DNA of 64,000 nt from Oegoconia quadripuncta (taxonomy: Eukaryota > Arthropoda > Insecta > Lepidoptera > Autostichidae): positions 15,347,731 to 15,411,730 of the forward strand of contig OX438758.1 of NCBI GenBank assembly GCA_949316235.1. Reading direction: 5' to 3'. Shown here piece by piece: positions 20,858 through 31,984 of the stretch (position 1 is the stretch's first letter; every line of letters starts with the position of its first letter). The notes beneath the pieces are model-generated. The model ran no database searches and was not told the origin of the DNA. It worked only from the letters and a program-made list of their open reading frames with translations. The position numbers and the translations under genes were made by a program.

Positions 20858-20993
20858 AACATGTCGAATGATAATTTTTAGTACCTACCAATACCTACCA
20901 GGTCATTATTTGGTATTATTAGTAGGTACCAATACCAATTTGGTACCCACTAATCATACCAAAAATGAATATTCGAGATGTTAGAGTTCACCG
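20858..20993. repeat. Foldback region with taccaat repeats
   Basis: The ends tctaacatgtcgaatgata and tattcgagatgttaga are inverted with few mismatches. The interior repeats taccaatacc several times in both orientations. It could be a small MITE. Confidence 0.5.
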
Positions 20994-21159
20994 GTGACCG
21001 AAAATCTACTGCGTGACGAATATCGAAGTCAATGTGAAATAAAATTTCGAATACAGTGCCGATACAAGCAATGTCTATATATCGTTATAGAGGTATACAA
21101 CAGAAAAAATTAAGCCGTTAGATCACTTGAACTTGGAACTAACTTAAAATCTCCTTAAT

Positions 21160-21253
21160 AGTAAATAGGCATTTACTATGGATTTGCTTGCTTCATCTTC
21201 AGCTATATCGTCAAATTGTAGTTAAACACGCGCCCAGAATTTGTTAACAAAAA
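21160..21253 (+). mobile_element. Retroposon R, diverged 3' end
   Basis: ggcatttactatgg, cttcatcttcagctatatcg and attgtagttaaacacg match R, ending in an A run. Confidence 0.55.
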
Positions 21254-21303
21254 AAAATACAAATAAACAATTACATCCCATTTTTACAAGCTTTTATTTC
21301 ACT

Positions 21304-21543
21304 TGCTTTAAATAAATAAATATTTCGGATACTTACACCAATCATCTAGTTCCAAACTAAGCAAAGCTTGTACTATGGATACTTGATAACGGATAATCAT
21401 ACATAAATATTTATATAAACATCCATGATTCTGGAATAAATGTTCGTATTCATCACACAAACATTTACCCGCCGCGGGACTCGAACCCGCAACCGTTGGT
21501 TTCGCTGACAGGATCACTATCCAATACACCAACCCGTAGTCAA
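21304..21543 (-). mobile_element. SINE C, full length
   Basis: Head at the right (complement of tggtgtattggatagtgatc), box B in gggactcgaacccgc, body with ccgttatc and the 3' end aaataaatatttcggatac at the left. Reference copy of family C. Confidence 0.85.
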
Positions 21544-21587
21544 TAGTCAATGTAACTATGATTGTTCAAAATTTTCAAGTCAAATTA

Positions 21588-21862
21588 GACCCATTGTCTG
21601 TTTCCCTAAGGAGCTGAAATTTTGCAACCTCGCTCAGTTCTGATGACAATACATTTATATGATAGATATGAACTGATGCCGCTGCCAATATCGTGTCCAC
21701 ATAAGGGGAACTCCTTAACGGTTAATAGCACGGATACCAAATTTTGCACACACTGTTAATTTTGATAGTTAAACATGATTTCCACAATGACCTGATGCTG
21801 CAGTCAGGATTGTCTCCCAGAGAGAGATCTCCTCAACGATTAACAACACGGATACGAAAGAC
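21588..21862. repeat. Tandem repeat, period about 119 bp
   Basis: Units begin near 21671 (aactgatgccgctgcc) and 21790 (acctgatgctgcagtc). Each continues through ctccttaacggttaatagca or its variant. A partial third unit precedes them (gaaattttgcaacctc). Confidence 0.65.
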
Positions 21863-22059
21863 TAGAATTATATGAGATAATCGTGATGGACTATTTTTTA
21901 AAGTATTTTACTGTATAGCTTGTTATAGTGTTCTATTTACTGCTCTAGTGAAGGGGTCCCTATCTTTGTGGCTATATTTATAGATAGTGGTAATAAGAGT
22001 TGGTTTATAAATAATAATAGATCAGTTAATAAAGTTCGAAAAAAGTAAAGGAAAAAAGG

Positions 22060-22322
22060 AAATAGTTGGGAGTAATTGAGAATAGAAGAGGGAAAATGCT
22101 GGGACACCTTATACGACACGATGATTTCATCAAAACCATGATAAAAGAAAGAATAGAGGGGAAAAGAAAAAGAGGAAGACCGAGAATAAGCTACATGCAG
22201 CAGATAAAAGAGAAGTTGAACGTCATGTCGTATCAGGAGGTCAAGAGGAAGGCGGAGAGCAGAGAGATATGGAGAAATTTCCACCGACAAGAGCATGGCT
22301 CTTAAATCAGATGATGATGAAT
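22060..22322 (+). mobile_element. LINE 3' end, GATGATGA tail
   Basis: Coding relic followed directly by cttaaatcagatgatgatga. The same terminal approximately 115 bp recur nearly unchanged at 31570-31686. Confidence 0.8.
22066..22305 (+). pseudogene. LINE reverse-transcriptase C-terminus
   Basis: A frame of about 79 codons contains KMLGHLIRHDDF, the basic KRKRGRPRISYMQQIKEK, and ends FHRQEHGS. It is the extreme C-terminus of an RTE-like or related LINE polyprotein; the catalytic domains are missing. The first codon is TTG and upstream DNA is in the same element but broken, so no genuine start exists. It differs from the TAA-tailed LINE at 2570 in the terminal sequence and tail. Confidence 0.78.
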
Positions 22323-23888
22323 AAAACTCGTTAAGGTGATTTTAATAGAACTGAATTAGTCGTATAAAAATACGTTATAGAAACGTAATACAAAGATAAT
22401 TTGTAGGTAATTAGTATAATAATACCTTACGATTTGTATGTATAGGCGATGGGTATAAAAGAAATCAATATAGAATTTTAAATCTATATTTTGACTTTGT
22501 GATACAAAGGCCTCGCCCTTGGACTAGGCAATATTTTCATTTATCTAATGATTTAATTTGTTTATATAATCTTTAGTTGGTTACATTTATTTTGAGAGTA
22601 GCCATAGGTTTGTTAATAAAATTATTGAGAGTAGAATAAATAATTGACAAGTTTTCAAAATAATATTAGTACTATAAATTTTCTGTCACTCGCTGATTAC
22701 AATTTTGTGTGTTATTAAAATAATGCGAGATGCAAAAAAAAATACATATTCCACTGAAATAACACAAAAAGAAGTGTATCTTATGCTACGTTTTAATAGT
22801 AAAATGTTATATGTGAAAAACATAAAAAAAAAATTTTTCGCCTACCTCAAAAATTACATTTTTGAATTGAACGAGAGGCACAGAATTATAAATGTCTGAT
22901 CATTTGGTACTTTGCTAGGCTTTCCTCATTGTTACATTTTATTGTAGCGACGCATGAATTATTCAAAAAAGGTTCTGTTTAATTCGGCACTCGTAAAATG
23001 TTAAATATCTTGGGCAATAATTTTTATTTGTCCTAAAACTTAACGGTGCGTATACATTAAGCTATACTGACTGAATTTTTCAAGTGGACGTGGAAACGAA
23101 ACCCGAAAGAGGAATTGCGAAAGTACTCAAAGGAGTCCCGGGCCCGATTTTGATGAAAACTACTTCATACAGCCATGTCTGAATCAAAAACAAATAACCT
23201 CACTATTCAAAATGCAGGAACGCCTAAAGGGCGCCAATTCACTTTATGTTCTAATTTCAAATATTAAGATTTTTTTCCTTTTATTGTGACCTATAACCGT
23301 CAAGAGAAATTTTAAATAACTATCCGCGATATTGCAAAGTTTCATATAATAAAATAAATCTAAAAGTAAGTAAAATTAGGATTCTTAGTTTTTTATATCC
23401 ACATATATAAGCCTCGAAATAAATATCAACTAAACATGATCGCGATATTAAACTACGCGAGATTGATTAAACTGGAAATAGAACATCATGAAAACTGAGC
23501 GTAGCATATGTGCTACGATTATGAAGATAATTAGCTACTCGAGTGCTACGATGTAGTGCTAAGCGACTTATAGAGCTGTATTAATATGAACTTTCTAATT
23601 CCTTTGTATGTTATACCTAGAAAAAATCAAAAATAGATGGTCGCTTGAGCAAATTTACCCCAATACCACAGAATTAATATAGTACTAACGTACCAATACA
23701 CTAATCTAGAAATGCCCAACTCAAGATCTTAAAAATATTAGAAGGACCGCATAGAGGCATTCAGGTAAACCCGATTGAGTTGTTTCATCTTGTTTTTGAT
23801 TTTTGAATAAGACGAGATGTTTATAACCATTTATAAGTATGATATTTTTTAAAGTTTTTATATATCTATTATTTAATAATATCTATAA
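22323..23888. other. Unassigned stretch, about 1.5 kb
   Basis: Mostly AT-rich. Near 23145 cccgattttgatgaaaacta resembles repeat O. Near 23490-23575 there is a cluster of gctacg and cgtagc motifs. The string accacagaattaatatagta at 23666 recurs inside a SINE C at 57813. Confidence 0.35.
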
Positions 23889-23962
23889 TACAAGCCTAGT
23901 TGCTTAGTGTGGAACTAGATGGCGCTGTGTGTAGGTGCAAAGATATTTATTTAATAAAACCA
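23889..23962 (+). mobile_element. SINE B, 3' fragment
   Basis: acaagcctagttgcttagtg and gatggcgctgtgtg with an atttattt end. The head is absent. Confidence 0.7.
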
Positions 23963-23979
23963 TAAACTTGACTGTAAAA

Positions 23980-25135
23980 GTGACTTATACACGTCTATCG
24001 ATATTGAAATCCAAAGTGAGTGAGAATCAGGACGCAGAGGAGTGATTCTCACACGTTCAGGATTTCAATGTCGATGGACATTATTATGTCTGTCACTTTC
24101 AAAGTTGAGGGAAAGTGCAAAAGCGACCTATGCGTGTCTATCGATATTAAAGTTTCGAGTGGGTAGGGTATTCTTACCGTGTGTGATTTTGCCATGTTCG
24201 AATTTTCAGTGTTAAATAGACATTATTATGTCTGTTATTTTCACACTTAAGGGCAAGTGAGAAACCTATGGATGAGAAATCTCGAGTAGGTGAGAATCAG
24301 GACCCAAGGGAGTGATTCTCACACGTACAGGATTTCATGGTCGATAGATATTATTATGTCTGTCACTTTTACACTTATGAGCAAGAGCAAAAGTGAGAAA
24401 TCTATGTACCTATGTCTATCGATATTGAAATCTTGAATGGGTGAGAATCAGGACCCAAGGGAGTGATTCTCGCACGTACAGGATTTCATGGTCGATATAT
24501 ATTATTATGTCTGTCACTTTTACACTTATGAGCAAGAGCAAAAGTGAGAAATCTATGTACCTATGTCTATCGATATTGAAATCTTGAATGGGTGAGAATC
24601 AGGACCCAAGGGAGTGATTCTCGCACGTACAGGATTTCATGGTCGATAGATATTGTTATGTCTGTCACTTTTACACTTTTGAGCAAGAGCAAAAGTGAGA
24701 AATCTATGTACCTATGTCTATCGATATTGAAATCTTGAATGGGTGAGAATCAGGATCCACGGGAGTGATTTTCACATGTTCAGGATTTCAGTGTCGAATA
24801 GACATTATGCCTGTCACTTTCACACTTATAAGCAAGAGCAAAAGTGAAAGAAGAAAGGAAGAAAAAATTCTTTATTGTACACAGCTTAAAAATATACACA
24901 GTGATATTATTTTGACAGGTGTACAAAGGCGGTCTTATCGCTTATAGCGATCTCTTATAGCTTATAGTGAGAAACCTATGTATGTCTATCGATATTGAAA
25001 TCTCGAATGGATGAGAATCAGGATCCACGGGAGTGACTTTCACATGTTCAGGCTTTCAGTGTCGAATAGACATTATGCCTGTCACTTTCACACTTATGAG
25101 CAAGTGCGAAAGTGACAAATTTATGTATGAGCCAG
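23980..25135 (+). repeat. Tandem array of 151-bp units
   Basis: About seven units. The best are 24397-24547, 24548-24698 and 24699-24847 (151, 151 and 149 bp) and are nearly identical; outer units are more diverged. Each unit has inner dyads: gtgagaatca with tgattctcac, and tctatcgatattgaaatc with gatttca...gtcgataga. LINE G is inserted between the sixth and seventh units. No coding frame is conserved. Confidence 0.9.
24848..24970 (-). mobile_element. LINE G 3' end inserted in the 151-bp array
   Basis: A-rich start, ttctttattgtacac, then ggcggtcttatcgcttatag. Flanked by agtga on both sides, a probable short target duplication. It postdates the array at this point. Confidence 0.7.
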
Positions 25136-25243
25136 AATCAGAGGGGCGGGTGGATGATCATAGATATTATTTATTTATCATTATTATAACTGCTGCGTTC
25201 ACGATACCTTAGTCGTCTTAAACGATACCCACTATTTAAGTAG

Positions 25244-25536
25244 TTTTTTTTTATTTATGCACGACGGTTTGGTACTTGACCTCAATCGCACCTGATGATA
25301 AGTGAAGATGAGGTCGAAGGTGGAAGCGTACTGACCCGGAAACCCCAACACATTTGGGGGACTGGCTTTCTTATCTCTGACAACCGGAACACAACAATGC
25401 TATTAACATTGCTGCTTGGCGGCTGATTTAGATAAGATGGTGGTAGCTAGCCAGGCGGACATTTAAAATGCCCTATCACCAACCAAACCAAGTACTTAAA
25501 CATGTACCCCGCTGGGGATCGAACCCGCGACCTCCT
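25244..25536 (-). mobile_element. SINE A, head partly lost
   Basis: Poly-T at the left, complete body, and box B complement gggatcgaacccgcgacc. It stops before box A. Confidence 0.86.
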
Positions 25537-26182
25537 AGTCTTATTCTATAATGTCAGTCTTTTCCACTCCGGTCACTAGAGACTCAATAAGAACTAAAGC
25601 GGCTATTACAGTTAACTTAATTATGATTTAATTACTCTCTTAGGGGACGCGAAAATAAGAATCTTTAATGACGCATTTGACGCTAATGACTTCGCCTTTG
25701 AACAAGCAGTTATTATCTCCTCCGTTCATAACAATTGGTACATTAAACCAACCAAGTTCATGTCGGGTCATGCGCGCAGGTGGACTCCGTAGTCAGACTT
25801 TACATATAGGGCAGGTACCTTGAATATTTTAAGTTCAATAATTAAGATATACATATAACTATAACCATATGAGAAAGTAAAGATCGCTTTTGCACAATTT
25901 TATTATTTGTTTATTCTCTGTATTATATTTTCTGTGCAATACAGGATTTAATAATAATAAATGGAGCCAGTTAAATTATCAAATAATTAACATTATTCTA
26001 TCGACACTATTGAAGATCCATTCTTTAACTATCATGTCTGTTGATAGGCAGTTCATGTAACATATTGGCCGAACGATATCTAATAGTAAATTAGAGCCAA
26101 AAAGACAATCACTTTTGTCGGTAACTTTGCCTATTCGACTACCGAGTCAGGTAAGCAAATTTTTAAATTTTCTTAACTCTAC
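25537..26182. other. Unassigned stretch with a repeat S trace
   Basis: gtcgggtcatgcgcgcagg near 25762 matches the S motif at 27163. The rest is unassigned. Confidence 0.35.
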
Positions 26183-26427
26183 TATCCTTGGACATACAAC
26201 CAGCGCCATCTAGTTCCACACTAAGCAACTAGTTTTGTTTAATTGATATCAGATGATTGATTTACTACACGAATACTTTTTCTGTAAATATATACATATA
26301 AATGCAATATCCAACACTCGAGTACACATGTTTGTATTCATCAAACATATGCCCCTAGAGGGAGTCAAACCTGCGACGTTTTAGTATAGTGGTCAGAGTT
26401 TCTAACCACTACACCAAACAGTCGTTG
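26183..26427 (-). mobile_element. SINE B, diverged
   Basis: Body motif cagcgccatctagttccaca at the left and head complement accactacaccaaacag at the right. Box B is mutated (gggagtcaaacctgcg). Confidence 0.8.
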
Positions 26428-26879
26428 AGTCATTGAGACGCTATAACGAAGATAAGTATCACAAATGACGGTCGACTCACGCAATAAATATAAACATATC
26501 TCAAATAAAGCCGATGTGTGACCTAAATATTAATACTACCTCGATGAACGAATGAGAGGTTTAATACAGGGGAGTAGAGTTCATACTACAATGTCATTGG
26601 TACGTTTTATTAATTGCTCTTGTAATGCAATATATGTAATTTCGTGTAGTTATTTTAGTTGATTGCGGTGGATCTTACGAGGATAATGGTTATAGTAAAG
26701 GGCCTTTGGAGGATTTAATGAACTAGGACATATCTGTGTTGACAGGCACCTACCGAAATTGTTAAGAATCCAAGAGTTCGTATGTTACAAATATATAGCA
26801 TAATTTAGGAAAAATAGTGAAAAATATGCTGTCAATACAACAAATAAAGATAAACTTACAGGTCATGTAAGCAGAATCC

Positions 26880-27115
26880 GCAAAATTAGTTTTCCGCAAT
26901 TCCTCATTCAAAGTTGATGAACAAAATCTTCCTTTCAATAAATTTAAAGATTCTATAAAACAGAAACTTATTAAGAAAGCAGATTGTAAAATATCAGACT
27001 ATTTGGATGATAATCAACCGTTTTCACAATTAATAATGAAATATTGTTGTGCCTTTTATCTGACTATTTTATTACACCCTGTGTGTACAAAATAAAATAT
27101 TTTTGACTCTGACTC
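26880..27115 (+). mobile_element. LINE F 3' part
   Basis: Coding relic, then attaataatgaaatattg and the end tacaaaataaaatatttttg followed by actctgactct. It lacks the gagcaac block found in other F copies. Confidence 0.72.
26918..27045 (+). pseudogene. LINE F C-terminal fragment
   Basis: The frame reads LPFNKFKDSIKQKLIKKA then CKISDYLDDNQPF, the terminal helix-rich segment that follows IRFYNKVP in family F. About 43 codons without a stop; too short to act. It is one of three coding relics of this family here and confirms the F orientation. Confidence 0.68.
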
Positions 27116-27147
27116 TTCTGTAATAAATAATAAGTAATAAATTCAAA

Positions 27148-27245
27148 AAACCGGCCAAGTGCGTGTCGGGCCACGCGCTGTGTAGGCTTCCGTACTTGCC
27201 CTCTCAATATGCGGACTTAGAAGAGGGCATTATGTTGTTTGACAA
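27148..27245 (+). repeat. Dispersed repeat S
   Basis: accggccaagtgcgtgtcgg and gccacgcgctgtgtagg are a repeat type widely seen in Lepidoptera. A fragment lies at 25755-25795. Class unknown to me. Confidence 0.5.
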
Positions 27246-28018
27246 GGGGGGCACGATGCGGTGTGGGGACTTGGAGTGACACAAAATTAGACACAAGTTG
27301 TCTTGACGATGGTCGTTTATTGTCTGTTTCACTTTCTGGATAAATGATCGGTACATACACCTTACATTAGTGCGGGGAAAGCTGATGCATACACTACAAC
27401 GACGACATTCGACTCTTACAAAAATTTGTACTATAAAGTGTAATATTTCTTAAACCAATCCCTAAATCTAAAAACTGGTTAAGAATAATATTTTTGAACG
27501 ACCTATCCAACAATACCCCACAAGATGGGGTACAAAAATAAAAAAAAAAACATCTCCACCTTAAGTGTAGGGGAGGTACTCTAAAAAAAATACACGAATA
27601 GAATAAAAAATCACGTTAAACTCGCCACGACACAGTCAACAATATGTACGTTCAAGCATCAGACTTTAAGATGAGGTATAGATTAAAACTTAAAACCAAG
27701 CTATTATTGAACAAAATATTATTATTGATAACTGGATAGTCATTCGATGTCCTATTACTAAGAAAAGCCGCCCTTAAAGTTAAACAGTAAAATAATAATG
27801 TATAAAACTTCTTAATGCAAGAACGTTGAAAAGGGTATCCCACAGGAGAAGCCACATCTACATGACCCTAATCCGATAAGCCGGGCATAAGTTGCCCCAT
27901 CCATATCACCTCAAGAAAGTTTTTCAATGTATTTAGGATTGTGACTTGTATCGGCTAAGAATCAAGTAAGTATTAAAATGAGACTATGAGAGCCATAACT
28001 TATACACATTAAGAACCT
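27246..28018. other. Unassigned stretch
   Basis: A patch at 27515-27580 has ccccacaagatggggta and ctccaccttaagtgtagggg, both with short inverse symmetry. No family match. Confidence 0.3.
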
Positions 28019-28262
28019 TTTTTTTTGTGCATAACGTGTATGTACTTGACCTCAATCACACCTGATGTTAAGTGAAGATGAGGTCGAAGGTGGAAGCGTA
28101 CTGACCCGGAAACTCCAACCACATTTGGGGGACTGGCTATCTTATCTCTGACAACCGGAACACAGCAATGCTAACAACATTGCTGCTTGGCGGCAGATTA
28201 ACCCGCGACATCCGAATCGTAAACCCAATGTTGTTTACATTGAGCCACGGAGGCGGTTAATA
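28019..28262 (-). mobile_element. SINE A with a large internal deletion
   Basis: Tail and 3' body are intact to ggcggcagatta, which joins directly to acccgcgacatccgaatcg and a full head ending gagccacggaggcggtta. About 90 bp of mid-body are missing, so both ends survive while the centre is lost. Confidence 0.87.
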
Positions 28263-28863
28263 ACCTAATGACTGCTGGAGCATATAATCAACCAGGGGCT
28301 ATTGCGAATTGGTAGGTTTGGGTTGCTGGTCACCTTGCAATCAGTGTTTTCATGCCACCCATGTTGGCCGCCGACTTTAATGTCAATTGAAGACAACAGA
28401 GATCGATTCTTTAACATCAAGTACGAAGCACGGAATAACTTTTAAAAAATTGCCACTAACTGTCACCTATCCAAAGAACGATCGCACTAGACCTTGCTTA
28501 ACTTCAGTAATCGAACATCGGGAAGTTCACTAGTTTTTCATTTCTAATTGGTTTGATAATGTAGCATAAAACAAACTGTCATAAATAGGTTAGGAACACC
28601 ATTGGTATTAGCCGCCAGAAAGCACGTAAATTGCTTCGCATAGGAGGATACCATCTCTGGCAATTGTTGTTGCAACGCTGACAGGAGGGTTGGTGATCAC
28701 AGTTGTTTGATTTGGGAAATACGCCACAATAATGCCTTCGGGGGAGTTAAGAGGGTAAACCTACACGTACCAACTTTCAAGTCCAAACTTCTCGAAACAA
28801 ATAAACGGATTCTAATGAATCTTTATACGCGTAAAGCACGTACAGAGATCTAAAAAATGCTTA
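28263..28863. other. Unassigned stretch
   Basis: No family match or coding frame. Confidence 0.3.
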
Positions 28864-28882
28864 TGCGTTCCCAGGTCCTCCC

Positions 28883-29200
28883 TACTCCCGAGGAAGGTCG
28901 CCGCGGGGTTTTAGTGGGACAGGGACCCCTCCCGACAGGTGTTTCATAGTCATAGAAGAAGATTCATAATCGCGCAAATGAACGTTCGCGCTTTTGTGTG
29001 TCGCGAAATTAAGTTTTCGCCAAGATAAACCATCGCGCAATTGAACTTTAGAGCAATGGTACTTTCGCAATATCGTCTTCGCGCTGTTGTCATTCGAGCT
29101 ATCGTCTTTCCCTATTGCGTAGTACACCCCCTCCTAACAGGGAGGGGAGTCCATAACCGTCTCGCCGTCCCCCAGGCGAGCGGTATGCTTAAGAGCAATT
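28883..29200. repeat. Repeat M with a short-period TCGCGC array
   Basis: gaggaaggtcgccgcggggt at 28890 links it to the M copy at 541-677, and ccaggcgagcggtatg at about 29170 matches M in inverse. Between them, 28965-29115 has units of about 14-17 bp starting tcgcgc or tcgc (tcgcgcaaatgaacg, tcgcgcttttgtg, tcgcgcaattgaac). Confidence 0.5.
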
Positions 29201-30066
29201 CCCCGCAAATAATATAAAAGAAAGGCCCTCTGAAATGCTGTTAAGCTCACAATGGATCCCAAAGCAACTAACAAATATAAAGTTAAACAAAATACATAAT
29301 AGTAAAAACTTTTTACAATTTAAACATCTTAAAGCCCGAGATGGTTTTACAACCGCACCAGTTCAAAAGTTTCAATGTTTCAAGGATAAATCCTTTTTCT
29401 TTTAAATAATTTTTGTCAAGAATATTTTTCTGCTTTGTTTATCCAGGAGCGTTCCGTTTCACAGACTACGATTCTTTAAGAGTATAGAATTACCTCAGTC
29501 TCATTCAGTGAATCCAACACGACTTTCGCTTTTATTTGAATTAGAATAAAATATTTTAATAAACGCAATTTTATTTTAAAGTTTTATCTAATTTCTTTAA
29601 TTGTAATATTTCATCAGTGATTTAGTCGTCCGTTAAAGAAAATAATTAAAGAATTTGGAAACCTCCCGAGAGACTATGCACAGTGGCGTGTATAGCGTTT
29701 TGTCACACGGTAGGCAAAATGATAAAGATTTGCTATCAAATTAAAAAAAATATACCTATAAAATAATAACGTACTCTTATAGTAATGCTCGCAACTCTTT
29801 AGAATATTTCTATTTACATCAGTATGAATCAGCTGTCTTGACAGTGCATTTCGAGGGAAGCTTACAGTTTGCTACTGACTATGAATAAGTATATCATTTA
29901 TGTATGGTACAGCCGCACATTTTTGTAGTATCAGCAACGCGCCGTATCGCCGATTTACCTACTTTATATAATTAATCATTTCTATCATGTAGTACTCGTT
30001 TAGACCCGAATACGCGTAACTCATAACCAATCATTTATCATAGCAATAAATCCTACCGAACTATAT
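29201..30066. other. Unassigned stretch
   Basis: cacagtggcgtgtatagcg near 29680 resembles a common lepidopteran repeat, but no second copy is present here. Otherwise nothing. Confidence 0.3.
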
Positions 30067-30570
30067 AGGGTCTAACAAAATTAACCCGACAAACTTTGGC
30101 AATTGCAATAACATGACAATAAAATAGTATATTCATTAAAAAGTAGCCTTAAAAATTTAGTTTCCGAGTAAAAAAATTAAATGTAAGTGCAAATGAAAAT
30201 ACAAATTAACAGACTTACTTCATTTCGATTGTACCTTATTTTATCAATGAGAAAAAAAAGGCAACGTTCATATGGAAGACGCCAAAGGGGGTGGCGGGGC
30301 ACAGGGCGCAACCAATCACAGCAAGTCGCGGCGCCGGGCAAGCGCCGGCTTGTGGTCGCCTTTCGGCGTCTTCAAAGATACCGCGGCACGTGTTTGTGTG
30401 TTGTGGCAAAGTACTTAGAGCGCGCGGCCATTAAGGTCCAACTCACAAAATTGCATTTCTAAATTTTATTTTTTGAATAAAATCTGTTAACTTTAATGTT
30501 TTATTTTTTATTTTTTTCATCGTATACATACACTCTGCAACGTTTGTCGGCTTAATTTTGTTAGACCTTA
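30067..30570. mobile_element. TIR element E, uninterrupted
   Basis: Left agggtctaacaaaattaacc and right cttaattttgttagacctta are inverted, with tata on both outer sides. The GC-rich core is shared with 2131-3069, including accaatcacagcaagtcgcg. This copy also has a gacgcc...ggcgtc internal inverse pair around 30279-30372. No transposase. Confidence 0.82.
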
Positions 30571-30728
30571 TATAGTTTCTTTTATTTATTATCAGAGCAA
30601 AAAAGTGTGCAGCAGAAGCAGCTCGTACAATTTACATAAACCAACCAATTATGTTAAAAGCAAAATATTTTCAAAAGGTCTTAACCGGTTTTCATTAAAC
30701 ATGAATACGAACTATCTGTGAAATACCT

Positions 30729-31037
30729 GGGGGCCAATCGCGCTAAGTTTGAATGTTAATACCAAAATTAATTTTTACGAAACGTGCTTAGTTTTTGGTT
30801 ATGGTTAGCCATAATCAAAAACTAAGCACGTTTCGTATCGCGCTAACCATTTGAACGGAAATTAACCTAACTTACTTTAATACCCGTGGTTAGCTCTAAA
30901 TGTTTTGCGTTGGGTATTACTTTGGTAACGTCAACAACTTAATCGTTCAAAAGAAATTGTTTACATCACCTAAACCAAAACCAAAATCGTTCTGTTCGAA
31001 CGGTAAAACCGTCGTATAGCAGCGCGAATGGCCCCGG
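30729..31037. mobile_element. Foldback element T
   Basis: The ends gggggccaatcgcgct and agcgcgaatggcccc are inverted, about 309 bp apart. Inside, 30776-30802 and 30811-30837 form a hairpin with 27-bp arms and one mismatch (tacgaaacgtgcttagttt). The phrase atcgcgctaa also occurs directly repeated at 30737 and 30837. Target duplication not evident. Confidence 0.6.
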
Positions 31038-31375
31038 TTTTCTCAAATAATACGATTTTTAATTGGTTCAGCTATTTTGGCAGTACAATGCCACACACAG
31101 CCATAGGCATCAAACTTATACACCTTTTTTCATAGGGGGTTAAAATGATTACATCAACTATATAAAAGATTTGCCCGATCCCACCTCATTTCATCATCAT
31201 CCTTCATATTTCTTTGGAGTTCCAATCACAGAAAATATCATGTTTTATTTAGTCCGTGACACCAGTGATACGCATCCGATATTTATCTATTTCTTTTCTT
31301 TATCAGTGAACTAGTTGTTGCACGCGACTTCGTCCGCATGGAACATTTCATCCTAATCCGGTTTAGAAAAATTGA
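31038..31375. other. Spacer with a Q-like fragment
   Basis: At 31310-31362 gaactagttgttgcacgcga and cttcgtccgcatgg resemble the Q/Q-like terminus on the plus strand. Around 31075-31145 ggcatcaaacttatacacc resembles other lepidopteran repeat tails. Confidence 0.35.
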
Positions 31376-31842
31376 AATATATGTGAAATAAAAATAGAAC
31401 TTATGGGCATATGTAGTTTTTTTTTTTAAACCATCTTCGGAGCCCGCGCCGGTCGGAGATTGTTATGCGACTGGCCGGATTCGTAGGGTTGCCATCATGC
31501 GAAATTTATTTGCAACTCATATTTTCTCCAAGTTTTTGTTATTAATTTAATTTAATGATGCACTGTATGCAAATAAAAGAGAAGTTGAACGTCGTGTCGT
31601 ATCAGGAGGTCAAGAGGAAGGCGGAGAGCAGAGAGATATGGAAATATCTCCACCGACAAGAGCATGGCTCTTAAATCAGATGATGATGTATGGTGGAATA
31701 GGCTACAAACGCAACCCTCAAATCACACAAGGCTTTAATTTCATTTATGGTTTTGAAAAAAAATCTACTTATGCCAATATCTATTTCACATACGTAATAT
31801 GCCCTATTTTTTTCTTTACAGTAAAAACTTATCCGGTATAAT
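31376..31842 (+). mobile_element. MITE D, split by a LINE
   Basis: Left-end remnant (atgtgaaataaaaatagaac), body catgcgaaatttatttgcaac and attttctccaagtttttgtt, then, after the LINE, tggtggaataggctacaaac and the right end atatgccctatttttttctt. The outer left TIR is lost. Confidence 0.78.
31565..31686 (+). mobile_element. LINE 3' end inserted in MITE D
   Basis: aataaaagagaagttgaacg through cttaaatcagatgatgatg is nearly identical to 22200-22318. Flanking atgatg sequence on both sides obscures the exact target duplication. Severely 5'-truncated (about 120 bp). Confidence 0.8.
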
Positions 31843-31984
31843 ATGATTGACTATTTATATAATACGATTGAATAAGTTATTCAACTCTATGCATAGTTAA
31901 AAGTCATCAAAATCTATAAATAGTCGTGTCTTGTATGTCATCAGGACATTTCGTTTGCTGCTCTATCTGCCAAGAGGAATAACA

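Noticed and set aside
23980..25135. CRISPR array
   Set aside because: Tandem units are contiguous with no unique spacers, and the DNA is eukaryotic.
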